From Vitis vinifera (lineage: Eukaryota; Streptophyta; Magnoliopsida; Vitales; Vitaceae), in the NCBI RefSeq assembly GCF_030704535.1, contig NC_081810.1, positions 7,078,501 through 7,142,500 of the forward strand: a DNA stretch of 64,000 nucleotides, given 5' to 3'. Below the pieces are notes generated by a model. That model saw nothing but the letters and a program-made list of their open reading frames with translations, was not told the DNA's origin and made no database searches. The translations under genes were made by a program, and so were the position numbers. Positions 38,346-49,439 of the stretch are shown piece after piece (position 1 is the first letter of the stretch; the number at the start of each line of letters is the position of its first letter).

Positions 38346-40949
38346 CTAGTAAGCTGAATCAAACAAACCCAAATTACAGTATCCCTCATCGCACGACTCA
38401 ACTGATTCTTCCTCCTTGGCAGCCTCAGCCGGGGCAGCACCAGAATCAGCAGCTGCAACTGGGGCCACAACAACCGCAAACTTGCTTGGATCCTGCAATT
38501 TGGTTGTTCAAACAATCATCTGGATATGGACACATTGTAAGGCAAGATAGAATTTTCAGGGCCATGCTCGACGCCAAGTACCTTTAGGTATTCCTTCACT
38601 TGCTGAGCCTGTGGGAAGGAATACTCTGCAACTACCGCAACAGTGAGGACATTGTTGCAGGCGTTAATGAACATATGGAGTGCAGCAGCAAGTGTAGGGT
38701 ATGAGATGGCCAGTGATAGAGAGGCTTTCATAGAGACCCCAGCAGAAAACTTCTCCGCCAAATCATCATCTGTGAGATCAAGCACCTTAGGGCTGAAGAC
38801 CGACCCATTGTCGGAAACAGACAAGACAACAAGACCATAAGAGAATGACTTCTTCCCCAACTTTGCAAGAAGGGCAGCTTCAGATGAACCCACTTTGTCA
38901 CCCTTCTTAACAAGCTGCACAGGGACAACTATCTCCACTGCACCCTTGTTGATCTTGGTTGGGATGTTAAGCACCTGAAAAAAAAAGGCAAAATTGTGAA
39001 GCTATAGGCCGAAAAGAAGCCGGAGGGGGTGAAGTATGAATGCAGACCTGAAAGAAGGAAGTGAGAGCAGGATCCAGTCCTGTGCTTCCAGGTTGAATAA
39101 CAACATCAATAGGAGCAACAACGCCAGCGCGAGCAGGAGCTCCCACCTGTTCATGGCGATAAGTAAATGCCAAAGCTAAAGATTACATATCAAACTACAC
39201 GCCAGAGATATCACTCTACACCATCAAATTTCCAGCCAGTTAATAAATGCAAACAAAATTACTAGTGAAGTACTATTTCAAAGTCTAAGGAAATTTTGTC
39301 CACTTAATTTAACATATAACCCACCTGAATTATGGATGATTTAAAGAAAAGGATAAGAAAGTGAGATTCACCATATTTACTAACCAGGCAAGAAAGAATA
39401 TCACAGCCAAGGTCTTTTTTTTTTTGGTAGCAGGTGTTGCTCCTGCCCTCTATCCTAAAGTTGACTGATTGTGGCTCTCTTCCCTCACAAACGTTTGGAG
39501 AATATAACTGGGTACATTGTTTCCATTTATCTTCCACCCATTAGACAGTATTTTTCCACATAAAATCTTTGAGCTTTTGCATGTCATGCTCTGAGTTTGG
39601 TTCCTATACGGTAGCCTGGTTCACCCATCATAACCCACAAAATCACCTGCCTATGTTTTGTTTTCCCATCAACAACATTGTTATGTTTGGTTCGAGAACG
39701 CGCCCATAAAAGAAAAAACTTGGAAGAAAGATGATTTTGCCATATTTTGGTTTTACCGTAACAAATATGAAAATAATTAAATATAATTAAAATTAGTTAA
39801 AAAATTAATACATTTTCATATTATTTAAATTTTATATAGAAAAGTTAAAATAAGTGAAGTTAGTTTTCAACTAATATATAAAAATAATTTATAGAACTTA
39901 ATTTTTTTTATATTTTATTTTGTTTTTTCTTTCCCTCTCATTCTTTTCTTAATTTTTTTTTTCAAAATCAAATATATCATAAGATATTGATAATTTAATT
40001 TGACATCTTCACTCTTACTTTCCACATTGAAATCTCTTAAATGAGGTGTAACTCTTGAACCCCATGTGTTTAAAAGACAAAACCTTTGTGAAGAGATTAA
40101 GTATCTATTTGGTAACTGTTTTTTAAAATAATTTTTTGTTCTCCAAAATAAAAAATTAGAAAAACATGTTCGACAATTAAAAACTGTTTTCTGTTCTTAA
40201 AAACAAAAAATATGATGTTTTCAGAAAATATCTTTTAGTTATTTTCTACTGTTTTAACTTATTTTTTAAAAGTTATTTTAAAAAGTAATTATTTATAATT
40301 TTCCCTTATACAAACGTGTAAATTGATTAAAATAAAACACTAAATATAAAAATTATTTAAAAAACATATTTAAAAATAGGTTAAAAACATCTTAAACTTC
40401 CTAACATATTTTTGTTTTACAAAACATCATAAAATGGTTTTTAAGGAATATTTTCCAAAACACTTATAAAAAAAGACACTAACTGTGGACCTCGCATTTT
40501 GGCTCATGCGTTTTCCACTTGATGACGAGCTCAATTTTTATTTGAAAAAATGATTTATTTATTAAAAGATGAATTGAAGTCGTCACTTATTTTCGTTTTA
40601 TTTTTAAAGGGTAAACAAAATAAGAAAGAAAACCCTAAGTGTAACTCCTTATTTGAAAAAGGTGGTCTGTGAAAAATCGGATTGGGTTCGGAAGTCAGGT
40701 TACTTATCGGGAAGGTACAGTAAAGACCATAGCACCCCCTTTAAGTCCCTAAAGTTGGGTCTCTACTAATAAAACGAAGCTGAATTAGCAATCAATGAGA
40801 AAAATCAACAAATACTCAAATCAATTATGCGCATATGAGAATCAAAACATGCATAGAGAATGACCAGAATGAGAGTGGATGCGTACCTGGGGTCAGTGTA
40901 CGATAAAGAGCACAAAACATATCACTTACATCACCAAACAGAAATTAAA

Positions 40950-42850
40950 ACTGTTCGAAGGAAAACTAGATTTTTGAAATTTATTTTGAAAATTGGAGTC
41001 TTAGAGATTATTTGAAAATTGGATTTTTAGAAATTAAATGTAAGAATGTGAATTTTAGAAATTAGAATTCTGAAAATTATTTGAGAGTTTGGGATTTTAA
41101 AAAAAATTAAATTACAAAAATTGAGACTTTGGAAATTAAATTTTGAAAGAAATCATAATTGAAATTTATTTGAGAAGTAGAAACTATGAAGATTGAATTA
41201 TAAAAATTGGAAATCTTGGAAATCATTCGAAGACAGAATTTTTAAAAATAAATGAATAAAATGATAATAATAATGATAATAATAAGTAAGTAATGGAATA
41301 AATGCGAGAATTAGAATATTAGGAATTGAAAATTAAGTTCGAAAATTGGAAAAGTGGAATTTCAGATAACTAAACTTGGAAATCAAAATTTTGAAGACTT
41401 ATTTAAAGACGAAATTTTAAGTAAATGAATAAGTGAATGAGATAATAATAATAGCGATAATAACCGTTAAACAAGTGAATGTGAATAGTGGAATATTCGA
41501 GATAGGGAATTAGATTTGGAAGTAACAACGAAAATAATACTTAAATGAATGAACGTGAAAAGTGAAAATTTTGAAATTGAAAATTAAATTCGGAAAACAG
41601 ACTTTTGAAGAATTGAACTTTGATGGTTGAAATTTTTAAAAGAAATAGACAAATAAGTATGGAATAGCAATAATAACAACAAAAATAATGTTTAAACGAG
41701 TGAATGTGAATAGTAAGATTCTTGAGATCGAAAATTGAATTCAAAAGTCGAATTTTTGAAGAATAGAACTTTGACGATTGAGATTTTTAAAAGAGATAAA
41801 CAGATAAATATGGAATAACGTTAATAATTAATTGAAAATGATATTTAAAAGAATGAAAGCGAATAATGGGACTTTTGAGATCGAAAATTAAATTCAGATT
41901 TTTAAAAGAAATAGATAAATAGGGAATAACGTTAATAATTAATCAAAAATGATATTTGAACGGATGAAAGTGAATAGTGAGATTTTTGAGATTGAAAATT
42001 AAATTTGAAAATCGGATTTTTGAAGAATTAGACTTTAATGATTGAGATTCTTAAAAGAAATAAATAGATAATTATGGAATAGTAATGATAATTAACAAAA
42101 ATAATATTTAAACGGATGAAAGTGAATAGTGGAATTTCTTTAGATTGAAGATTAAATTCGGAAGTCGGATTTTTTTTGAAGAGTTGAATTTTAATGACTG
42201 GAATTTTTAAAAGAAATGAATAAATAAATACGGAAGAATAATAATAATATACAAGATCTAAAATTAAATTCGAAATTGTGGGGCTTTCGGAAAATTAAAT
42301 TTAAAAATGCGAATCTTGGAGAATTAAAGTTAAAATTAGAACCTAATAAAATTATTTTGAAGATTGAACTTTGAAGAGTTAAATTTAAGGAATTGAGTTT
42401 CGAGAATTAGAGTCTGGCGAACTTAGTTTAGAATCGGGTTTTAGAAGATTTTTCGAAAATGACAATAATAATAATTCTTTTTTTTTTTTTGTTTTAGAAA
42501 AAAAAAAATACATGAATAAGTGAATAAATTTAGGACTTTAAAATTTTAGGGGATTTTTAAAGGAAATGAATAAATAAGTACGGAATATTAACGATAGTGA
42601 TGAAAAATAACAATTAAGCGACTGACTGTGAATAGCAAAATTTTAGAGATTGGAAATTTGAAGAAATATTTAGAAATGGATTTTTTTTTTTTGAAATAAG
42701 CAAGTGAATTAATAATAATAATAATAATGAAAATAGCGACGATTAAGTAAATGCGGAAATTTGGGATTTTGGAAATTGAGACATTGAATTTAGAGTTTAA
42801 AAAAAAAAATTGATGGTGAAAAGAATCGTGAACTTGAATTATTTAGAAGC
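40950..42850. repeat. Degenerate purine-rich repeat array in the 8 kb element
   Basis: The roughly 130-base motif GAAAATTGAATTCGAAA..TTGAAGAATTGAACTTTGATGATTGAAATTTTTAAAAGAAATAAATAAGTATGGAATA recurs at least five times (near 41550, 41700, 41860, 41960, 42100 and 42540) with drift. It is non-coding and probably arose by tandem amplification inside the element. Confidence 0.7.
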
Positions 42851-43136
42851 CGAATTTTCAATAATCAACTTTTAAAATTCGTGGGCTTTGAAGATGGGCC
42901 AAGAAGGGTGGCCATGCAAGCTAGACCGGCCCTGAGGCAGCATATCAGAACGAAAAGGCCACCATTAATGTAAGATTCGCGACTTATCCACATCAGTTTT
43001 CCTTCATTTGGAGTGGCCCATGGCTGAAGGCCCATTGCTTGCCTGAGAAGCTCAACGTGGCCCATGCTACCTCAATATTCAAACATTCAAAGAATGCACT
43101 CCCCTCTACAAGCCCAGTACAACGTCTAGAAACTCA

Positions 43137-44304
43137 GGGCCTGTTTGTTTAGTGTTTTCAAGAACTGTTTTCTGTTCTTGAAAACAAAAAACACCAAAAA
43201 CTCTTTTGGTTGCGAGAGTCGTTTTTGTTTTTGTTGTTCCCCGTGTTCTCAAAATGGCACTGTTTAGAGAACAACAAAATGTTGTTTTCCCCGTTTTTTT
43301 ACTGTTTACAGAACAAAATTAAACAACAAAAAAACCATCTGTTCTCTGTGTTTTTTTTTTCTTCCCGTTCTCATCTCTTCTCCAGCACAGTCGCGTCGCC
43401 TCTTCTTGATTTTTCCCGTTTCTCAGTTTTGATTCAGGGTTCGTGAAATTTAAATCAAATGGCACAATAGGAAAGAGACCCTTAAAACGGATCCAGAAAA
43501 CACAGGGAGCAAAAGAAAAACAATTTTTTTTTTATTTTCCTTGGGGGTTTTGCATGGATTTTCTTGGAAATCAAACGGGGATGAATTTTCCCGGAAATTG
43601 AATGGGGCATGGATTTTCTTGGGAATCAAACGGAGGTTGAAAAAAAATAATAATAACATGATTAGATTAGTACCTGCAAGGATTGAGAGTGGCAGAGTGA
43701 GAGAAGGGTTTTTTTAGGAATTTTCCCGACTGGAGGGCAACTTCAGAAAAGGGCTTCTTGATGCCCGAGTGAGAGAAGTGGGTGGCATTTTGAATTTTAG
43801 ATTTAGTAGAGATAAAAAAAAATTAACAAATCACGAGAACAATTTTATCTCAACTTAATAGAATATGCTATAATTTTTAATAAAGTTAAAGATTAAATAA
43901 AAAAATATTAATAAAAATGATTTTATTATGTTTGATTTATTTTTTAAAAATATAAAAAATATTTTTATTTTTAAATTAATAAAATAAATGTTTTTTTTAA
44001 TTTAAATGAACTATATATCTAAAAATTATTTATAAATTTATAATATAAAATTACTTGAAGAAAATATTTTATTAATTAGAAAAGAAAAAAAACATCTTTC
44101 AAACGTGTTTTTTGTTTTATTTGTTCTATTTTTTTTATTAACTCAACCAAACATGTTTTTTTTGTTTTTGAGAACAAAAATTGTTTTTCAAAATTCAATT
44201 CCTAAACACATTTTTTTTTTAAAAACACCAAAAACTGTTCTTAAAAACTGTTCTCAAAAACGGTTTTCCAGAACAGTTTTCAAAATCAGCAACCAAACAT
44301 GCCC
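43137..44304. mobile_element. MITE-like insertion (~1.17 kb) nested in the 8 kb element
   Basis: It starts GGGCCTGTTTGTTTAGTG (43137) and ends CAACCAAACATGCCC (44304), which reads GGGCATGTTTGGTTGC on the other strand. Subterminal GTTTTC/GAAAAC words (AACTGTTTTCTGTTCTTGAAAAC near the left, AACTGTTCTCAAAAACGG near the right) extend the inverted arrangement. This is the GGGCCTGTTTGG-end type of plant hAT MITEs. No clear 8-bp target duplication was seen, and no transposase. Confidence 0.55.
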
Positions 44305-44404
44305 TCGAATTCAAATATTCAGATTTTTCAAAATCCATTTAACACATCCTGCAGTCCATGCCTGCGTGCCCATTCCTACCTCAAACTTCCCACTTTCTGA
44401 TCCC

Positions 44405-44830
44405 TTTGAGCATTCCCTAGAGCTCACTGAACATTGCTCTAACTCTTCACCTCCGAGCCACCCTATCTCCGGCCGCAGGAACTTCCTTCCGGTTGATGGA
44501 CTTCAGCACTGGCACCACTCACGGTCGCTTCTTCTCGAAAAGATTCCGGTGAAGAGCCTTCCGAGTTGCCGAAACACCCTTCGTCCTCTTCTCTTTCACA
44601 TAAAGTCCGCTCAATGGAGCCAAGAAATGGACTCTTCCATCGTCAGAGTTGGCGTCGACATCGAGGGGACCAGACAGAGTGCCTCGCTCGAGCGGACCGG
44701 ACATAAAGAGGCTGCAATCAATCGGACCGGAAACTTCACCGCCCTTGGGCATCGGCTGTAGCGGCAGAGCACTAAACGACGCCGTGCTCTCGAAATGGTC
44801 TTGAACCCGGTCTCCGGCGGACCAGCCCGC
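44405..44830 (-). pseudogene. Captured PP2C fragment, POLTERGEIST-like (PLL) family
   Basis: On the minus strand the N-terminal signature of PLL-type protein phosphatase 2C is readable in order: ETGFKTIS (about 44797-44815), FESTASFSALPLQPMPKGG, MSGPLERG (44680-44703), SGPLDV (44657-44674), FLAPLSGLYVKEKR, RKALHRNLFEKKRP, then VVPVLKSINRKEVPAA. The stretch continues as SNVQ and ALGNAQRD, matching the start of the catalytic region (SNVQWALGKAGEDR in the family). Damage is clear: TGA in place of the Trp codon at 44521-44519, at least two further stops near 44425-44440, and a deletion or frame change between FKTIS and FEST. The conserved domain after this point is absent. It lies inside the TSD-bounded 8 kb element, antisense to + strand. 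Confidence 0.8.
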
Positions 44831-47800
44831 GACCCCGCTGTTTGGTTTGCAAGAAAAGAAAAGAACCCAAAGCAGTTTTCCAGCAAGAGAAAGTATAGTA
44901 GAGATAGAGAGAGAGAGGGAGAGAAGTGGGTTTGAAGAAGGACGTGGATATGGGTAAGATGTGGCCATGCATGACCATGCTAAGGCGGGAAGGCTCGGGG
45001 TGCATGGAGTGGTGTAGAGAGAGAAAGGTAGAGGTGGGTATGTGAGGGTGATGGTCATGCATGGAACGTGAAATGGTGATGAAATGGAGCAGGTTTGAGG
45101 GATTCAGTGAGCATGAGGCAGGACGAATGATGCATGGCGCTGGATATATTGGAGAGTGACAGTGCGGGTATTAGGGGTGGATGATGAGCATGGTAATAGT
45201 CATGAGGAGGTGGGTGAATCTGAGGGCATCTCACAACAATGAAGACAGAGCAAGACTCCTGCGTGATAGATGGTGAGGCTAAAATAGAGCTTCATTGCTC
45301 TCAAAACAACCCAAAGATGTGAAAGAGATAGCAGTAATCAACCCATAAGTCAAACATGAACCATGAAACTAAACATATGAATCTATGATCAGATAATCCA
45401 CCGGAACTGTTAAGACAAAAATAAGGAGATTATATACATAAAGTAAGTCCAGAGATCCATGGTAACCGTACCTCTCCCTTCTCCTCTTTTGAGCTCATTT
45501 TTCTCTCTGGATCCTCCCACCCTACTTCTTGAAAAACCTCCCCCTATCCCTCTGCAAAAACTCCTCTTGTCGCGGCTTTCTCCCCAACCCCCAGAAAACC
45601 TCCCCCTGTGACCTCAAAAACCTCTCAACCTCAAACCCTCCTATCACAGCTATCACCCACTCTCCTGTTTCTCGATCAGTAAGCATGGCCTCTCAACAAC
45701 CAACATGGCCATCCATGCTCGAAAAGGGTCCCCTACTAAAAAAAAGAAAGGCTTCCCATGCAATGATGGGGTATTTTATGCCACGTTAGCATTTTTAGTT
45801 TGAAAAATCTTATTTGGTGTGATGGCTGAAAAGTAAAAAAAAAAAGTGTTTGGAGAACACGTGTCAATTTTGGATTTGTGAATTTCTTTTTATTGTGTCG
45901 GTCAATTAAACGAGTTGAAATTTTATGTCATGTCAGCCTTAGGGTAGAAAATTTCTTAGGATTTTAGAAATTGAAATTTTCCGGGAAAAAAAAAAAGAAT
46001 TAATTTAAAAAAAATTAATTAGAATTAATTAAGAAAAATTAAATTAAATTGATGAATAATAAAATTGAGAAAAATTAGTTTTAGATTGGTGTTAATAAAT
46101 AAATTATGTGTAAAAGAAAATGATGAAAAAAAAATGAATTGAAAATCAAATAAAACAATTAGAATAAACAAAAGAAAATAAAATAAAAGAAATAAAATAA
46201 AAATATTCATTGGGCTTTGAATATTGGCCGTTTAAGATAATGGATTGTTAAAAAAAAAGGAATTGAGTTGGGCTTGGATATGGGCTTAAGTCGCTGGTGG
46301 CTTTTAAAAGCCATGTGAAGTGGGCTGTTAAAAAAAAAAAAAAAAAAAGGGAAAACGGGGGAGAATTGGAAAACTACAGCACGCGTGGAAGAGAGAGAGA
46401 AAGGCTACTGTGCATAAATTAGGGCACTTACCGGATCTTTGACTGGCCGTTTGACGGCCAAATGATCTCCGTTTCAGCCTAAATTCGAAGGAAGTACTCT
46501 ATTCGACTAGAGAAACAAGTCTACGATGACTGATTTCGTTTTTAACAACCAAATTCTCAGATTTGTGGTAGGGGAAAACTAACCCTAAAACTCAAATTTA
46601 ATGTATTTTTCATTGGAAAAAAATTATAAATTTGATAATTATGAGTTAAGTAGGTAATTGTGATGTTGTGTGAATTTTCTGGAATGATTTGAGATTTTTT
46701 CTGGATTTTTTTGTAATTTCCGGAATTCTTTGTAATTGATAAATAACTATTTTAGGTTGTTAAAAATTGTTAGAAATGTAGGAAAATTCCGGAATTAGGG
46801 CAAGATTTCAAATCTAGTGATTTATGAATTTTTGAAAATTGATTGGAATATTTGCGGTAATTTTATTGTGAAAAATTAGTTATTTTCAAATATTAGAAAT
46901 TATTAGAATTATTGAAAAATTCTGAAAATGTGATATAAATTCAAGTATATTGATGTGTGAATTTTTGAAAATTCGTTGGTATATTTTCGGGAATTTTAAT
47001 GTGAAAATTTTATTTTATTTGGTTATTGAGAATGTTGAAATTATTGGAATTGTAGAAATTATTGAGGAATTTTGGAATTTGTGGCATTCATTTGCATCAT
47101 GGTTGTAAAAAAAAAAAAAGGGATTTGTGAAAAGTGCATGAAATGGAAAAAAAAATAAAATAGTGATGAAAAGTGAAAGCCCGTGTGAGGCAAATTAAGA
47201 AGGGAGAAAGATCCCTAGGGTGAAAGACCTAAAAGTTTACCTCGAGAAGACTCCAAATGGGGAGTATATTTGGGTGCGGACGCGTATCATTCAGTGAAAG
47301 CCCGAGAACGATAGTGCATTGTATGATTGTGTGTCACACGTTCATATGCATTCATTTAATGATTGGATGTTGTGGGATTGAGTATAATGTTATATGTTAA
47401 ATTGTGTGACTTGATTTATATTGGTAAACTGTTGTGTTTGAGTTATTGAAATATAGTAATCTCCCAGTAACCCTTTGGGTGTTAGGCACTCTACTGAGCA
47501 ATGTGGAAATGCTCACCCCTTCATTTTTATATCTTTTTAGATGCAAATATCACTCCTGAGGATCCACAGATGGGACAGGGAGGACTTCAAGATGCCCCTG
47601 GAGTGGTTTAGTGAAAAGGTTTTATTTTTTTATTGTGTTTGTGGCATTGAGACCTTGTAATAAGTGAATTATAGATAATGTAATAAGACTTTAGTTTGAT
47701 TAAGGGGATTTTTATGAAACTTTATTTTGGGATGCAATGATGTTTATTAAATCTTGATATGTTTGAGTAAGGTTTTAAAATATTGTTAGTTGGTGAGAAC

Positions 47801-47938
47801 CCTAGTGAGACTTATATGTGAAAAAAAAAAAATTAGAGTGTTTTAGTTGACTGCCAATGTGGAATAGGAGAAACCCTTAGGGTCAAACCTTTAACTTGGG
47901 ATCACGTGCCAAATTTTGGGTCGCCCGGAATTTGGGTC

Positions 47939-48482
47939 ATGACATCTAGGGATGGCAACCGGGCAGGTTTTTTCGGGTACCCGCCCCGCCCCGCCCCGCC
48001 CCTAATGGGACAGGGTTGAAATTTAATAAACGGGTTTTTAACGGGTATGAGATTTTTTTTTAAACCCGGGGCGGGTTCGGGTATTGCCCTATCCCGGCCC
48101 GGCTCGGCCCGCCCCGTTTACATATAAAATCAATTTTAAAATTTAATTTAATTTAAAATTTAAAATTAATTTTATTTTACTATTTTTAATATATAGATAA
48201 TAATAAAAAAATTAATAAAATAAGTTATAAAAAAATATAATAATTTTATTATTTATAAATATATTTATTTTAATGTAATTAAAAATTTTAAAAGTAAATT
48301 TTTTTTTTTTAAAAAAAGGAGGCTAAACGGGGCGGGGCGGGTTTGGGAATTTCCTATACCCGCCCCGCCCCGTTTAATTTTTTAAATGGGACGGGGATGT
48401 GAATTATTTTTAATAAACGGGGTGGGGTTGGGATGGGGGCGACCCGTCCCGAACCCGGCCCGTTGCCATTCCTAGTGACATC
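47939..48482. mobile_element. hAT-like MITE (528 bp) nested in the 8 kb element
   Basis: Element 47947-48474 begins TAGGGATGGCAACCGGGC and ends GTTGCCATTCCTA. Flanking 8-mers ATGACATC (47939-47946) and GTGACATC (48475-48482) match at 7 of 8, the expected hAT target size. Long GC-rich subterminal inverted blocks (CCCCGCCCCGCCCCGCC and GGGGCGGGGCGGG) surround an AT-rich centre. The centre is shared with the element at 22236-22642. Confidence 0.8.
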
Positions 48483-48959
48483 CCCTTTCCCGGGTGGTCC
48501 CAAAACCTAAGGAAAAAATTATCATTTCCTTTGGTTTTTCAAGGGGTCTACACTAACAAACTTGCCAGAAGGGAAAAAAAAGGAAAAACGAGCCAAATAA
48601 GCACATAATGAATAAGGATGGAGACAGTACGATTCAATAGATAGAAAGCAAATAAACAAAAACAAAGAAAATTAATGAAATATTATCACAGAGCATACGA
48701 GAGTTGAGAATATTAAAATACAAACAGTAATCGTATATTACCAACGGGGTTTTGTATGATCATGAAGTTCTGAATACGTTCAAAGCTAAAATATTCAGCC
48801 TCACAGCAGCACCCATAGCCATACCTTGTACTTGGCAACCTCGTCACTCACTCCCTTCAAATCTCCCTTTGTGAATATCAGCCCAACGTTTCCCTATTTC
48901 AACAACACCCAATATGAAAATCAGTAAAAAAAAAAAAAAAAGAGAACAAAAAAATTCCG

Positions 48960-49280
48960 AGAGACCCATGAACATAGGACCTGAAAAGAGGAAAAAAAGG
49001 AAGCAAATGAAGATGTTGAATCTTATGTTTTATCAGTTCTCCAAAACCAGGTAGCTTCTTCCCATTTTCTCGGATACTCTGATCTTCTCAGATCCTAAAA
49101 AAAAAAATATACATGACCCAGAAAATAAAATTACAACACAGTTTCTTTCCAGAGCAGCAACAATTTGCTAGAGAGTGGAGACCCACATCAGGAAAAACAC
49201 AGAGCCTGAAGGGAGAAAAAGACAAAAGCAAAGAAAATGAAAATGTTGAATCTTATGCTTAATTTATGTTCAAAAACCTC
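48960..49280. repeat. Diverged direct duplication in P0 intron 1
   Basis: Two similar blocks about 230 bases apart: GAGACCCATGAACATAGGACC ... AAGATGTTGAATCTTATG (from 48960) and GAGACCCACATCAGG ... AAAATGTTGAATCTTATG (from 49189). They lie exactly where the missing P0 exon would be expected. Confidence 0.65.
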
Positions 49281-49420
49281 TCAACCCTGCGACAATGAGG
49301 ATCTGGGAATACTCGTCAAGAAGACGGCACAGCTTCTGGTCATACTGGACCTTCTTCTCTGCCCTGGAAAGCTTCACCGCCATTAATGAACTGCTGTTGA
49401 GCTTCAGAAAAACCCACCTA

Positions 49421-49429
49421 AAACCCTAA
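49421..49429 (-). promoter_or_regulatory. Telo-box (AAACCCTAA) in the P0 leader
   Basis: AAACCCTAA lies 38-46 bases upstream of the P0 start codon, with a second weaker ACGCTAAACC nearby. Telo-boxes are common in promoters and leaders of plant translation-machinery genes. This supports the P0 start assignment. Confidence 0.7.
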
Positions 49430-49439
49430 AACGCTAAAC

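Larger units (their letters stand above)
40479..48557. mobile_element. 8.07 kb LTR-like element without pol (LARD-type), in P0 intron
   Basis: The element at 40484-48552 begins TGTGGACCTCGC and ends GGGGTCTACA, so the termini TGTGGACC/GGTCTACA are near-perfect short inverted repeats of the TG..CA type. It is flanked by the 5-bp direct repeat CTAAC (40479-40483 and 48553-48557). Inside I see no reverse transcriptase, integrase or transposase. The interior is non-coding, with purine-rich degenerate repeats (40950-42850), a captured gene fragment (44405-44830), and two nested MITEs. I did not delimit the inner borders of the LTRs. The size, ends and lack of pol fit a large retrotransposon derivative. 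Confidence 0.7.
38346..49383 (-). pseudogene. RPP0: 60S acidic ribosomal protein P0 locus, core exon missing
   Basis: P0 is the ribosomal stalk base: it binds 28S rRNA through its N-terminal domain and P1/P2 dimers through its C-terminal part. Exons read on the minus strand: 49383 to about 49288 (starts MAVKLSRAEKKVQYDQKLC, ends ILIVA), 48893-48825 ([13 protein letters not shown]), 39146-39048 ([16 protein letters not shown]), 38974-38582 ([15 protein letters not shown] onward) and 38492-38346 (DPSKFAVVV to the stop). Exons 2-5 join in frame. Between exons 1 and 2 the family normally has about 50 more residues (the NIRKGLRGDSV...LMGKNTMMKRS region). I find no sequence for them, and exon 1 reads straight into a stop at 49272-49270. 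The C-terminus reads ESCDEGYCNLGLFDSAY rather than the usual acidic SDDDMGFGLFD tail. The 39147-48824 intron contains an 8 kb element. A pseudogene is most likely; an unusual truncated paralogue is possible. Confidence 0.78.

Noticed and set aside
45529-45789. 86-residue frame in the 8 kb element
   Set aside because: Low-complexity Ser/Pro/Thr-rich translation, no link to retroelement proteins; not supported as coding.
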